Shown here: positions 50,919 through 60,449 of the stretch, in pieces
Position numbering within the stretch: position 1 is the first letter of the stretch
Layout of the letters: every line of letters starts with the position of its first letter
Assembly: GCA_030295365.1 (NCBI GenBank)
Contig: AP027062.1
Location: 392,001-456,000, forward strand
Direction of reading: 5' to 3'
Length of the DNA stretch: 64,000 bases
Source: Candidatus Rickettsia kotlanii
GTDB taxonomy: Bacteria > Pseudomonadota > Alphaproteobacteria > Rickettsiales > Rickettsiaceae
The notes under the pieces: model-generated
Databases searched by the model: none
What the model was told of the DNA's origin: nothing
Seen by the model: only the letters and a program-made list of their open reading frames with translations
Translations under genes and position numbers: made by a program

Positions 50919-52448
50919 ATGCTATATGAAAAATTTGAGTATAATATCAATAATCTAATAGGTAATTTTGGCTTATCTAAAATATCGATTGCAGTATCTG
51001 GTGGGAGCGATTCGGTAGCACTTCTTTATCTTGCTAATATTTGGGCAGAAAAAAATAATATAGAATTATTTGTTATATCGGTTGATCATAACTTACGGGA
51101 ACAGTCGAAGCAAGAGACCCATTATATCCAAAGTATCAGTAATAGTCTAAATCGCAAGCATTATAGTTTATCTTTTGACCATCAAAATAATTTTTCCAAT
51201 TTACAAGAAAGAGCAAGAGAAGGACGCTATGATTTGATGACAAATCTATGTCTAGAACTCGATATATTAGTACTTTTAACTGCTCACCATGAAGATGATT
51301 ACGTAGAAAATTTTTGTTTAAGATTAGAACGTAATAGCGGTATATTTGGACTTAGTAGCAGTAATATCAATTGGTATAATAATATACAAATAATTAGACC
51401 GCTATATAATATTCCAAAAAGTGAATTAGTAGAATATTTAGTCAGTCATAATATAAAATGGTTTGAAGATGAGTCAAATTCATCTGATAAATATAGACGA
51501 AATGTTATTAGGCAAAAATTAGCTAAAGGTACAGATTATATTAGACATCTTTCCAAACCAGCTTATAGAGAGGAATTTAAAGGAGACACGGAACACAGCA
51601 CCGCAGCGTACATAAGCGTAGGTGAGGAGGCATTGTTGCGTGGACTGGTAAAACTCACTGTGTCACCCCGCCGTGGCTTGACAGAGGTAAAATTGATCCA
51701 CGCAACAATGCCATGTGAGGATGCAAGTACCGGAACGGTGTCTAAATTACCTCTAACAGTGAAGTTTGGAAAGATGTCTAAAGCCGCAATAATCTCACAA
51801 CAACTTAAAATCAACAAACTTATAGAAAACGAGTTTAAGCCTGAATTAATATCGGCGATAGCTGAAGCGGTCAAGATTTTTGAATATGGCTTTGCTTTTC
51901 TTGATTTAGTTAAATTTGATAAGTTTTCAAATGAGGTGAAAGTACAAATAATTAATTTTTTACTGATAATAATTAGTGGACAATCTAGAGCAGCTCGTTT
52001 TTATTCGGTAGAACCTATTTTGAAATTAATTACTCAAGACGTAAACTTTAAGAATACACTTCATGGCTGTATAATTAAGCGTATACAAAACGAGTTACTT
52101 ATATACAGGGAATTCGGCAAAAAATTACCTGAGAGTAAAATATTACTAGATAAATCTGTTATTTGGGATAATAGATTTTGTATCACAAAAAATCAAGAAA
52201 CTCCAAATTGTTTTGTAACTCATCTATCGTTAGAAGATTATAAAATAATAAAGAAACAATTAGATTTAGAACCTTTGAAAAATCTATCCTGCAAAAACCA
52301 CAATGCAGTTTTATTGACCTTACCTATCATTAAAATACTTGAAAAAGTTATAGCAATACCACATATATCATATTATGATAATGACATGTGGAACTTTGAA
52401 GTATCTTTTTCTCCAAATTTTGTATCTCGTTTCACCCATTTTTGCTAA
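50919..52448 (+). CDS. tilS: tRNA(Ile)-lysidine synthetase TilS with nested repeat insertion
   Basis: It converts C34 of the CAU tRNA-Ile to lysidine, so that the tRNA reads AUA; it is essential in most bacteria. The PP-loop [14 protein letters not shown] is near residue 26, with [23 protein letters not shown] and the [15 protein letters not shown] region after it. The 509 residues exceed the norm because an RPE-1 (51549-51773), itself carrying a family B element, is translated in frame just after the catalytic domain. It adds about 75 residues without a stop. A second domain (TilS substrate-binding type) continues to residue 509. Confidence 0.93.
   Translation: MLYEKFEYNINNLIGNFGLSKISIAVSGGSDSVALLYLANIWAEKNNIELFVISVDHNLREQSKQETHYIQSISNSLNRKHYSLSFDHQNNFSNLQERAREGRYDLMTNLCLELDILVLLTAHHEDDYVENFCLRLERNSGIFGLSSSNINWYNNIQIIRPLYNIPKSELVEYLVSHNIKWFEDESNSSDKYRRNVIRQKLAKGTDYIRHLSKPAYREEFKGDTEHSTAAYISVGEEALLRGLVKLTVSPRRGLTEVKLIHATMPCEDASTGTVSKLPLTVKFGKMSKAAIISQQLKINKLIENEFKPELISAIAEAVKIFEYGFAFLDLVKFDKFSNEVKVQIINFLLIIISGQSRAARFYSVEPILKLITQDVNFKNTLHGCIIKRIQNELLIYREFGKKLPESKILLDKSVIWDNRFCITKNQETPNCFVTHLSLEDYKIIKKQLDLEPLKNLSCKNHNAVLLTLPIIKILEKVIAIPHISYYDNDMWNFEVSFSPNFVSRFTHFC
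51549..51773 (+). repeat. RPE-1 in tilS with a family B element nested inside
   Basis: The termini ctttccaaac (51549-51558) and gtttggaaag (51764-51773) are inverted copies. The RPE-1 peptide ([19 protein letters not shown] and [16 protein letters not shown]) is split by a second element whose arms are gttgcgtgga and tccacgcaac. GTGAGGA occurs on both sides (51622-51628 and 51715-51721), so the insert is 93 bases, or 31 codons, keeping the frame. Confidence 0.88.
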
Positions 52449-52460
52449 CACCGGTATTTA

Positions 52461-52516
52461 AGAGGTTATCTGTAAATAAATTTTAACTACTAATTAAAAT
52501 TTATTTACAGACCTCT
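52461..52516. terminator. long hairpin between tilS and ftsH
   Basis: AGAGGT (52461-52466) pairs with ACCTCT (52511-52516), and CTGTAAATAAATTTTAA (52470-52486) pairs perfectly with 52494-52510, a 23-base-pair stem with one three-base bulge and a 7-base loop. It probably ends tilS transcription, though it lacks a GC-rich stem and T-run and shares sequence with the tsaD 3' hairpin. Confidence 0.6.
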
Positions 52517-52553
52517 CTTATACCAATAAAAATTTTTATTAGGTTTTATATCG

Positions 52554-54467
52554 ATGAATAATCAAGGTAGAAGTATTTTAGCTTGGGCAGCACTTTTTAT
52601 TTTTGTAATATTACTTTTTAATGTGTTCCAATCTGACGGTTTACTTGGCGGAAGAAATAATATAACTTTCTCGGATTTTTTAACACGAGTTGATGAAAAG
52701 ACCGTTAATTCGGTAAAAATTCAGGGTAGAGTAATTGAAGGTACTTCAAATGACGGCTCTACTTTTCACACTTATGCTCCTGATTATCCTGATTTAGTAA
52801 ATCGTCTTACTAGCAATGACATTAATATTGAAGTAGTGCCTCTTGAAACAAGAATGAATACCTTTTTAGGCTTTTTAATTTCTTGGTTTCCTATGCTTTT
52901 ATTGATAGGTGTTTGGGTTTTTTTTATGCGTCAAATGCATGGAGGTGGGAAAGCCATGGGGTTTGGAAAATCTAAAGCTAGGTTGCTATCAGATAAAGGA
53001 CCAAAAATTACCTTTAAAGATGTAGCCGGTATCGATGAAGCAAAAGAAGAATTAACTGAAATAGTAGATTTTTTAAGAGATCCAAGCAAGTTCCAAAAGC
53101 TTGGTGGTAAAATACCGAAAGGCTGCTTACTTATAGGCCCTCCCGGAACCGGTAAGACACTTCTTGCTAAAGCAATTGCAGGTGAGGCTAATGTTCCGTT
53201 TTTTAGCATATCCGGCTCTGATTTTGTTGAAATGTTTGTAGGTGTCGGTGCAAGCCGTGTGCGTGATATGTTTGAACAGGGTAAACGTAATGCTCCTTGT
53301 ATTATCTTTATCGATGAAATTGATGCGGTAGGTCGTCATAGAGGTATCGGTATGGGTGGCGGCAATGATGAACGTGAGCAAACCTTAAACCAAATGTTAG
53401 TCGAAATGGATGGATTTGAAGCAAACGAGGGAGTTGTGATCATTGCAGCTACAAACCGTCCTGATGTTCTTGATCGTGCATTACTGCGTCCCGGTAGGTT
53501 TGATCGTCAAATTGCCGTTGCAAACCCTGATATAAACGGTCGTGAGCAAATTCTAAAAGTACATTTAAAGAAAATTAAATATAATAGTACGGTACTAGCA
53601 CGAATTATTGCTCGCGGTACCCCGGGCTTTTCCGGTGCTGAACTTGCTAACTTAGTTAATGAAGCTGCTCTTATTGCTGCAAGGCTTGGTAAGAAAGAAG
53701 TAGATATGCACGACATGGAAGAGGCAAAAGATAAGGTGCTGATGGGAGTTGCACGTCGCTCTATTGCAATGTCGGAGAAAGAAAAAAGGTTGACTGCATA
53801 TCATGAAGGCGGACATGCATTAGTAGGACTGTATTGTCCTGCAGCATCACCTATTCATAAGGCTACGATTATACCGCGTGGTAATGCTCTTGGGATGGTG
53901 CAAAGACTTCCTGAAACTGATGAATATTCTCAAAATCGTGAACAGATGGAATCATCTATAGCAGTTTATATGGCAGGAAGAGTAGCGGAGGAAATTATTT
54001 TTGGTAGAAATAAAGTTACCTCAGGAGCTTCGTCGGATATAAAAGGTGCAACTAATATTGCAAGAGCGATGGTTACAAAAGCAGGTTTAAGTGATTTAAT
54101 AGGCCCGATATTTCACGGTTCAAGTGGTGACGATATGTATGGTAGACAACCTAATAATGAAACCTCGGAAGCTACTGCAGAGTTAATTGATGCTGAAGTT
54201 AAAAGAATTATTACGCAAGGATATGAATTTGCAAAAGATATTTTAACAAAACATATAGATCAACTTCATACCTTAGCAAATGCTTTAATTGAATATGAGA
54301 CATTGTCCGGTCAGCAAATTAAAAATTTACTTAGTGGTAGAGCTTTAGATTCAGAAGAGGAGAATAAATTTCCTTTTAATGATTCATCTACTATAAAAAT
54401 AGATAAAGAAAAATCACCTGAGAAAACAAAAACAACTAAAGCTAAAAAAGAAAATTCCGCTTCCTAA
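52554..54467 (+). CDS. ftsH: ATP-dependent zinc metalloprotease FtsH
   Basis: A membrane-bound AAA+ protease that degrades misfolded membrane proteins and regulators. Two N-terminal membrane helices flank a periplasmic domain (about residues 6-125). Walker [19 protein letters not shown] is near residue 195, then [15 protein letters not shown] and the SRH region [18 protein letters not shown]. The zinc site [11 protein letters not shown] is near residue 416 (HExxH with glycine where many FtsH have alanine). The lysine-rich tail [12 protein letters not shown] is variable. It has 637 residues, intact. Confidence 0.97.
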   Translation: MNNQGRSILAWAALFIFVILLFNVFQSDGLLGGRNNITFSDFLTRVDEKTVNSVKIQGRVIEGTSNDGSTFHTYAPDYPDLVNRLTSNDINIEVVPLETRMNTFLGFLISWFPMLLLIGVWVFFMRQMHGGGKAMGFGKSKARLLSDKGPKITFKDVAGIDEAKEELTEIVDFLRDPSKFQKLGGKIPKGCLLIGPPGTGKTLLAKAIAGEANVPFFSISGSDFVEMFVGVGASRVRDMFEQGKRNAPCIIFIDEIDAVGRHRGIGMGGGNDEREQTLNQMLVEMDGFEANEGVVIIAATNRPDVLDRALLRPGRFDRQIAVANPDINGREQILKVHLKKIKYNSTVLARIIARGTPGFSGAELANLVNEAALIAARLGKKEVDMHDMEEAKDKVLMGVARRSIAMSEKEKRLTAYHEGGHALVGLYCPAASPIHKATIIPRGNALGMVQRLPETDEYSQNREQMESSIAVYMAGRVAEEIIFGRNKVTSGASSDIKGATNIARAMVTKAGLSDLIGPIFHGSSGDDMYGRQPNNETSEATAELIDAEVKRIITQGYEFAKDILTKHIDQLHTLANALIEYETLSGQQIKNLLSGRALDSEEENKFPFNDSSTIKIDKEKSPEKTKTTKAKKENSAS

Positions 54468-54480
54468 GTTTAGTAGTATA

Positions 54481-55045
54481 ATTTATAGATTTATTTTGTG
54501 GTATTGGTGGTTTTAGAAAACCCTTTAAAGGGTCTTGAATGTGTTTTTTTTTTCTGATATAGACAAAGACGTACAAGAAGCATATAAAAGACATTTCGGT
54601 GATAAGCCATACGGTGATATTACAGAAATATCAGAAACCAAAATCTCTAAACATGATATTTTATGTGCCGGTTTTCCTTGCCAATCTTTTAGTATTTCAG
54701 ATAAGAGGCTTGGTATAGGAGATGTAGACTCTTGTATGAAATGATCAGAATAGCACAATATCATAAACCCTATATGTATTATTGCTTAAGAATGTTAAAA
54801 ATATTCTGAATATTAATAATGGCAGCGTAATTGAAACTATAGACCAAAAATTAAATGAGGTTGGCTATAAAGTATATAGAAATGTGTTAAATGTTTCATT
54901 GTTTGGAGTACTGCAAACGAAGAAAAAGGGTTTATTTTTTGTTTGTGTATGAAAAGATTTTAGCAGTGAATATACACTCAAATATGTAAAACCAGAAGAG
55001 TCTTATGAAAGGATTTTGCTTAATGATATTTTAACAGGATGTTGA
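54481..55045 (+). pseudogene. C5-cytosine DNA methyltransferase, decayed
   Basis: Motif I reads FIDLFCGIGGFRKPFK at about 54484-54532. SDIDKDVQEAYKRHFGD follows after a shift and HDILCAGFPCQSFSIS, with the catalytic PCQ motif, is near 54670. Later scraps read LKNVKNILNINNGSVIETI and VGYKVYRNVLNVSLFGV. The target-recognition and C-terminal motifs are missing or shifted. It is a remnant of a restriction-modification-type methylase; no restriction enzyme gene is beside it. Confidence 0.85.
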
Positions 55046-55075
55046 TAAAAACGTATATATTAATGTTTAATGGAA

Positions 55076-55202
55076 TATACTCGATCAACTTCAAAAATTG
55101 GCTACGTCGTTCTACAAGTATTGCGGTACTCACGTATTGAAGTATACGCTATGTTCCTCGTCTTGTGAACTCTTAGCTCTTTTTGAAGTTGATCTTCGTA
55201 TA
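55076..55202. repeat. palindromic repeat, family D
   Basis: The arms atactcgatcaacttcaaaaa and ttttgaagttgatcttcgtat are inverted copies over about 20 bases; the inner part matches the copies at 8271 and 27327. Confidence 0.75.
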
Positions 55203-55223
55203 ATGGATTACTAACTATAAATA

Positions 55224-55401
55224 TCGTCATTGTGAGTAGGCATTGTTGCGTGGACCAGTAAATACTCTTGATGTCATTCCCGCGGAAGCAGTAAAACCTA
55301 CAAAAAACTTGTTTTTTAGGTTTATTTTGTTAATACTAAGACTATTTTTTCTGGATTTCTGCTTCTATGGGAATGACATCGGTATCCACGCTGGCAATAT
55401 C
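55224..55401. repeat. composite of family A, B and C repeat arms
   Basis: A family A arm (cgtcattgtgag) is followed by a family B arm (cattgttgcgtgga), a family C pair (gatgtcattcccgcgg and ctatgggaatgacatc) and a B arm (tatccacgctggcaat). The gap 55046-55529 before sdhB otherwise shows only AT-rich DNA that should hold the sdhB promoter. Confidence 0.6.
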
Positions 55402-55529
55402 TTATAAGTAACTGTAAGTAGCATGGCAACCTAGAGACATTAATGTCATCCACGTAACAGGTATGCAAGATTGTTAATTAGCTAATTATTTTGTATAGTT
55501 CTAAAAACAAATTTTAAGAGAGTACTTAA

Positions 55530-56315
55530 ATGGCAGAGTTAAGGTTACCGCCAAGTTCAGTAGTAAAAAAAGGTAGAGAGCATAAAGAACAAGAGAAAAT
55601 GCTTAAACCTAGAAAGATAAAAATTTATAGGTATGACCCTGATCTTGATGAGAATCCTACTATCGATAGTTTTGAGATAGATTTAAGCAAAACCGGACCG
55701 ATGGTTTTAGATGCTTTAATTAAAATCAAAAACGAAATCGATTCTACTTTAACTTTTAGGCGTTCTTGTCGGGAAGGAATTTGCGGTAGTTGTGCAATGA
55801 ATATTGATGGTACAAATACTTTAGCATGCATAAAACCAATAGAAGATATATCAGGCGATATCAAAATCTATCCGCTTCCTCATATGAAAGTAGTGAAAGA
55901 TTTAGTACCTGATATGTCGCATTTTTATGCACAATACGAATCTATAGAACCTTGGCTCAAAACTGATAGCCCTACCCCTTCAAACTTTGAAAGGTTACAG
56001 TCGATTAAAGACCGAGAAAAGCTTGACGGTTTATATGAGTGTATATTATGTGCTTGCTGTTCTACTGCTTGTCCTAGCTATTGGTGGAATGGTGATAAAT
56101 ATTTGGGTCCTGCAATTTTACTACAAGCATATAGATGGATTGCCGATTCAAGGGATGATAGTGCCGGTGAACGTCTTGAAGCTTTAGAAGACCCATTTAA
56201 GCTTTACCGTTGTCATACGATTATGAACTGTACTAAGACCTGCCCGAAAGGCTTAAATCCTGCTAAAGCTATCGGTAAAATAAAAAGTTTAATTGCAGAA
56301 CGTCACGGTGTGTGA
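55530..56315 (+). CDS. sdhB: succinate dehydrogenase iron-sulfur subunit
   Basis: This is the electron-carrying subunit of complex II, passing electrons from FAD of SdhA to ubiquinone. The three cluster motifs are present: the [2Fe-2S] [15 protein letters not shown] near residue 80, the [4Fe-4S] [16 protein letters not shown] near residue 173, and the [3Fe-4S] [17 protein letters not shown] near residue 228. It has 261 residues. SdhA, C and D are not adjacent in this window. Confidence 0.97.
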   Translation: MAELRLPPSSVVKKGREHKEQEKMLKPRKIKIYRYDPDLDENPTIDSFEIDLSKTGPMVLDALIKIKNEIDSTLTFRRSCREGICGSCAMNIDGTNTLACIKPIEDISGDIKIYPLPHMKVVKDLVPDMSHFYAQYESIEPWLKTDSPTPSNFERLQSIKDREKLDGLYECILCACCSTACPSYWWNGDKYLGPAILLQAYRWIADSRDDSAGERLEALEDPFKLYRCHTIMNCTKTCPKGLNPAKAIGKIKSLIAERHGV

Positions 56316-56346
56316 TTCTTAATTAATTTTTAAAAATGATAAAATA

Positions 56347-56756
56347 ATGAAAAAAGCAATTATTTTCTGTTGATTGTAATAATACCATGACGCAAGGTGA
56401 CATGAATTATTGTGTCGCTGTAGAAAATATAAGAAAGTTGATAAGAAACTAAATCAAATATACCAAGAAATATTAGAACATATTTCAGACAAACAAGAAC
56501 AAGTTAATTTACTTAAAAAATCCCAAAATTTATGGATTAAGTACCGAGATGCTGATTGTGAATTTCAAAGTTTTGGGGTTTATGGCGATTCCGTATATCC
56601 AATGATACTGCTTATGTGTCTTACAGGAAAAACCGAAGAGCGTATAAAAGAATTTGCAGCCATGCTGAAATGTGAAGAAGGAGACTTAAGTTGTCCATTT
56701 ATAATCAAGACTCAGAACCTAGGTTTTGTGGACATTTCTAATTGATTTGCTATTTT
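56347..56756 (+). pseudogene. LprI/DUF1311-like secreted protein, broken
   Basis: An ATG at 56347 starts MKKAIIFC, a signal-like stretch interrupted by stops. The DUF1311-type segment NNTMTQGDMNYCVAVE follows in another frame, then after a shift YKKVDKKLNQIYQEILEH, LWIKYRDADCEFQSFG and AMLKCEEGDL, the conserved cysteine pattern of LprI-type lysozyme inhibitors. The last few residues are encoded by the start of a palindrome. It is likely inactive. Confidence 0.65.
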
Positions 56757-56882
56757 GAGGTATTTTATAGCGAAAATTAATAAGATTTTTGCCGGAATAG
56801 TTATTCATATTTCAAAAAAATCTTATAATTTGCAGCAAAAAATAGCCAAAATTAAATCTTTTTAGAAGTATCCACAAAACCT
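56721..56882. repeat. large imperfect palindrome (162 bp)
   Basis: AGGTTTTGTGGA at 56721-56732 is the exact complement of 56871-56882. Inside, tctaattgatttgctatttt and its matching half near 56838-56865 pair imperfectly, and aagatttttg pairs with aaaaatctt at the centre. It ends the LprI-like relic and fills the gap to the MidA-like gene. Confidence 0.65.
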
Positions 56883-56885
56883 AAA

Positions 56886-58106
56886 TTAATTCATAATTTG
56901 TAATACTTTAAATAATTCTCCCATCTTTTTCGGTGATATTAGTCTTTCTACCTGTCTTTCTATTATTTGTGCCTGCTCAGACATATTTCTAAACTCTACT
57001 TCTAGAGGTAATTTATACGTCGATCCGATATTCGCGTCCTTATGTACTAAAGTGTAAGCTGCAGTGCTGCGTTTCGTGTCTCCTTTAAATTCCTCTCTAT
57101 AAGTGAATTTGGAAAGATGTCTATCATTAAGCTTGTCTTGCAATGTTTGTTTGCGTAATAAGATTCCATTTTCTATTAAAAAATCTCGTTGCGATATTGT
57201 ATCTATTACGTTTATTTTGCTGTTTTTAGCTACCGTCTTTAATGCATAAAAATCCACATGTGCCGATAAATCAGCTTCTCCAAGATTTTCAAGGATGGGA
57301 CAATATTTATGGTTTTTAACCGCTTGTAATGTTTGATTATATTGATATCTAGTTCTACCATTCGGAGCTATATCATAGCCGTAATCTATTATTAAACTAC
57401 TGCCGCTTAGTCTTTTTAGATGCTGCGCTATAAATTTTATAATTTCTATCGATTTATAAGATTCTTCAAGTACTGCCCCGTCTTTTGCTTCAATATGAGT
57501 ATGCAGCAGATATTCTTGTAATTGCTTATTAACGCTTATTTTATCGTATTTAATTCTTTTGTCTACCGGCTGCACTACAAATATTCTTTCATACCATAAT
57601 TCCTTGACTTTAATATATTGCTTTATTGGTATAGCATCAAAGAATTCGTTAGCTATTATTATAGTAGGCTTTTTTGGTATATCTTCTACAAATGATTGAT
57701 GATTAATCGGTAAATTAATATCTTGTAAATTAGCCTTTTGATGAGCAATAAAATTTTTATTAATTTCTATTAGTTCAATTGATAAAGCTTTATAAAATTC
57801 TGGTACTAGTTTTGCAGTACGTAGTAAATCACGCATTAATAGACCTCGACCAGGACCAAGCTCTACTAAACTAAGACTTTTTGGGCAGCCAATTCTTTGC
57901 CACTCTCTGATACACCATAAGCCGATAATTTCACCGAATAGCTGTGAAATTTCAGGAGCTGTAACAAAGTCACCTTCGCTAGCCAATGATTTTACTTGCT
58001 TATAATAGGAAGTAGGATTTAAGTTTAATACCTCCTGCATGAGGACATCGCAAGTAATATAACCGTTTTGATCAATTAATTGTCTTATTTTGGATTCGAT
58101 TGACAT
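56886..58106 (-). CDS. SAM-dependent methyltransferase, MidA/NDUFAF7 family, with RPE-1
   Basis: It shows the conserved [19 protein letters not shown] and [17 protein letters not shown] (SAM-binding) near residues 47-82, [16 protein letters not shown] near residue 149 and IIDYGYD. In mitochondria the family methylates an arginine of complex I subunit NDUFS2; the bacterial substrate is presumed similar. Near residues 335-375 an RPE-1 is translated in frame ([19 protein letters not shown] and on), giving 406 residues. The start overlaps the end of lgt by 22 bases. Confidence 0.88.
   Translation of the reverse strand: MSIESKIRQLIDQNGYITCDVLMQEVLNLNPTSYYKQVKSLASEGDFVTAPEISQLFGEIIGLWCIREWQRIGCPKSLSLVELGPGRGLLMRDLLRTAKLVPEFYKALSIELIEINKNFIAHQKANLQDINLPINHQSFVEDIPKKPTIIIANEFFDAIPIKQYIKVKELWYERIFVVQPVDKRIKYDKISVNKQLQEYLLHTHIEAKDGAVLEESYKSIEIIKFIAQHLKRLSGSSLIIDYGYDIAPNGRTRYQYNQTLQAVKNHKYCPILENLGEADLSAHVDFYALKTVAKNSKINVIDTISQRDFLIENGILLRKQTLQDKLNDRHLSKFTYREEFKGDTKRSTAAYTLVHKDANIGSTYKLPLEVEFRNMSEQAQIIERQVERLISPKKMGELFKVLQIMN
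56982..57119 (-). repeat. RPE-1 inside the MidA-like gene
   Basis: The ends catatttctaaactctactt and aagtgaatttggaaagatg pair as degraded inverted repeats around the typical RPE-1 body ([11 protein letters not shown] and [11 protein letters not shown]). It is in frame, in the C-terminal third of the protein. Confidence 0.82.
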
Positions 58107-58864
58107 ATTAAATAACTTCCTAAAAGTAACATAGGTACAGATAAAATTTGTCCCATAGTCAAGCTATCTAAAATAAACCCGATTTGTATGTCGGGTTCTC
58201 TAAATATTTCAATAGTGATTCGGAACAGACCGTAAAATGTTAAAAATATTCCTAAGTTTAAACCGCACTTTTTAAAAGTTTTGTGCTTAAATGTTACATA
58301 TGCTAAGATACTAAATAATACTAAACCTTCAAAAAAAGCTTCATATAATTGACTAGGATGTCTTGGCATCAAATCGCTATTCGGAAAAATCATACCAAAA
58401 GAAGAATTTGTAATACGTCCGTATAGTTCGCCGTTAATAAAATTAGCGATTCTACCTAAAAATAATCCGATAGGTACTACAGGGGCTATTATATCCGTGA
58501 GACTTAAAAAATTAATTTTATATTTTCGGCAAAACAAATAAGCAGCAATAATCACCCCTAAAGCTCCGCCATGGAAAGACATCCCGCCTTCATAAGTTTT
58601 TAAGATATCTATTGGATTTGAAAAATATCTAGAAGGGTTATATAATAAAACAAATCCTAGTCTGCCTCCGACTATTATGCCTATAACGGCATAAGTAATG
58701 AAATCTTCTAGATTTTTTTTGGTAATTTGAGGCTTAAATTTTTCTATAATTTTATTTGCATAGAACCAGCCTAGCAAAATTCCTATTACATATGAAAGAG
58801 AATACCAAGAGATAGCAAGTGGACCTATAGAGAAAATAATTGGATTAATATTAGGAAATGTCAT
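58085..58864 (-). CDS. lgt: prolipoprotein diacylglyceryl transferase Lgt
   Basis: It attaches diacylglycerol from phosphatidylglycerol to the lipobox cysteine of prolipoproteins in the inner membrane. 259 residues with seven or so membrane helices, the [13 protein letters not shown] segment near residue 90, and the signature [14 protein letters not shown] near residue 136 with the conserved arginines. PgsA, which makes the phosphatidylglycerol precursor, is also in this window. Confidence 0.95.
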   Translation of the reverse strand: MTFPNINPIIFSIGPLAISWYSLSYVIGILLGWFYANKIIEKFKPQITKKNLEDFITYAVIGIIVGGRLGFVLLYNPSRYFSNPIDILKTYEGGMSFHGGALGVIIAAYLFCRKYKINFLSLTDIIAPVVPIGLFLGRIANFINGELYGRITNSSFGMIFPNSDLMPRHPSQLYEAFFEGLVLFSILAYVTFKHKTFKKCGLNLGIFLTFYGLFRITIEIFREPDIQIGFILDSLTMGQILSVPMLLLGSYLICQSNPK

Positions 58865-59103
58865 AGATAAATAAGTTATTTAATTCATTTAACGTCTGAG
58901 TAAAATTACGTAAGTAATTGACTAGGCAATTCAGTTTTTTATTATTTTTATGGGTTGCTGCAGTTGCTTCGTGGCTTCGCAATGACAGTATCTATATTTG
59001 CTTAGCAATACCAAATTCTTTTGAGTTAAAATTATTGATAAAAATAAAATTCTTAGTAAGAATAAAAAAGACTTATATTTATAATAATAATGATAGGTAA
59101 AAT

Positions 59104-60267
59104 ATGCAATATTTAATGGATCTATATCACACCTCAAGTACTGAGTTAGTATTATTGTTTGTTATGTTAGTATTTCTTATACCGGTGATATTTCTAATTA
59201 AAAGATTAATTTTTATTCCTGTAAAAAATTATTTAACTAGACATCATTATGATGATTATGAAAGGATAAAAAAATATCCTATATTTCGTTATTTATTACA
59301 TACTTTATTAGCACTTTACTTTGTATGTTGGGGAAAGATTTTTCATTCTACTTCTTTTAAAGCACATATATTACTGGGAATCAAAGATACTATAGTAATC
59401 TTATATACTGGTATATCTGTGACGATGTTATTATTAACGCTTATAGATGCTTTTGCAGATCTGTATCACAATAGAATCAAAGCCGTTACAAAAAATGCAC
59501 CGCTTAGCTTATATTTTCAAATATTAAAAATTATTGTCATAGTTATTGCAGCAATGGTAACTATTTCATATATATTAAATATTTCGCTTAGTACATTCTT
59601 AACAAGCTTAGGTGCAGCCGCAGCTCTTTTAACATTGGTTTTCAAAGATACCGTTTTAGGATTACTTGCAAGCTTGCAACTAACTACTCAAGAAATTATT
59701 AATATTGGAGACTGGGTACGTATAGGCGAAATTGAAGGAACAGTTGAAAAAATTACTATTTCCATAGTAACAATTAGGAATTTTGACCAATCTATTTCCA
59801 CAGTTCCTACCTACAGCATTTTAAATTCTAACGTAACTAATTATAGAGGTATTAGTGAATCAGGAGCAAGAAGGGTAAAGAGAGTATTTAATATTAATAT
59901 GGCAACTATTAATTTCTGTGATGCTACTATTTTAAAAGCACTAAAAAAATCTCCTTATATATCAAAGGATGTAATAGATAAAATTACTCTTGATAAAGAA
60001 GAGAAAGATTTAACTAACATTAAACTATTCAAATTATATATTCAGGAATATCTAAAAAATAATCCGGCAGTTTATACCGAAGGGTTTACTTTTCTAGTAA
60101 GACAGCTTGAACCTACGATTACTGGGTTGCCTATAGAAATATATATCTTTGTTAAAGAAGTAAATTTAGTAGGTTATGAAAATATACAGGACAGTATTTC
60201 TGAACATTTCATTTCTATACTTCCTGAATTTAAATTAAAAATATTTCAGAATGTAGGAATGGTATAA
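59104..60267 (+). CDS. MscS-family mechanosensitive channel
   Basis: 387 residues with about four N-terminal membrane helices. The pore-lining helix is in ISLSTFLTSLGAAAALLTLVFKDT, followed by the beta domain with IGDWVRIGEIEGTVEKITISIV and RNFDQSISTVPTYSIL. A C-terminal alpha/beta domain follows. It opens under membrane tension to protect against osmotic shock. A strong hairpin follows the stop. Confidence 0.88.
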   Translation: MQYLMDLYHTSSTELVLLFVMLVFLIPVIFLIKRLIFIPVKNYLTRHHYDDYERIKKYPIFRYLLHTLLALYFVCWGKIFHSTSFKAHILLGIKDTIVILYTGISVTMLLLTLIDAFADLYHNRIKAVTKNAPLSLYFQILKIIVIVIAAMVTISYILNISLSTFLTSLGAAAALLTLVFKDTVLGLLASLQLTTQEIINIGDWVRIGEIEGTVEKITISIVTIRNFDQSISTVPTYSILNSNVTNYRGISESGARRVKRVFNINMATINFCDATILKALKKSPYISKDVIDKITLDKEEKDLTNIKLFKLYIQEYLKNNPAVYTEGFTFLVRQLEPTITGLPIEIYIFVKEVNLVGYENIQDSISEHFISILPEFKLKIFQNVGMV

Positions 60268-60312
60268 TATATCTGAAGTAAAATGAAAAGTAGTAAAAAT
60301 AAATTAAATTTG

Positions 60313-60346
60313 TATCCAAGATGAAAGTTGTTTTTCATCTTGGATA
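60313..60346 (+). terminator. hairpin after the MscS-type gene
   Basis: TATCCAAGATGAAA (60313-60326) pairs perfectly with TTTCATCTTGGATA, leaving a short loop. It lies 46 bases after the stop at 60267. There is no long T-run on either side, so termination strength is uncertain. Confidence 0.6.
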
Positions 60347-60449
60347 TTCACTACTTTTGAAAGCAAAGAAGTATATATACTACTTGATTATTTTCTCTAA
60401 ATACTTTAAAACTTAAAGCTTTAAAAATATTAAAATTTAAGACCTAGGA

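Noticed and set aside
54535-54744. Short functional methylase
   Set aside because: It has the PCQ motif but lacks motif I in the same frame and the C-terminal motifs, so it cannot be active alone.
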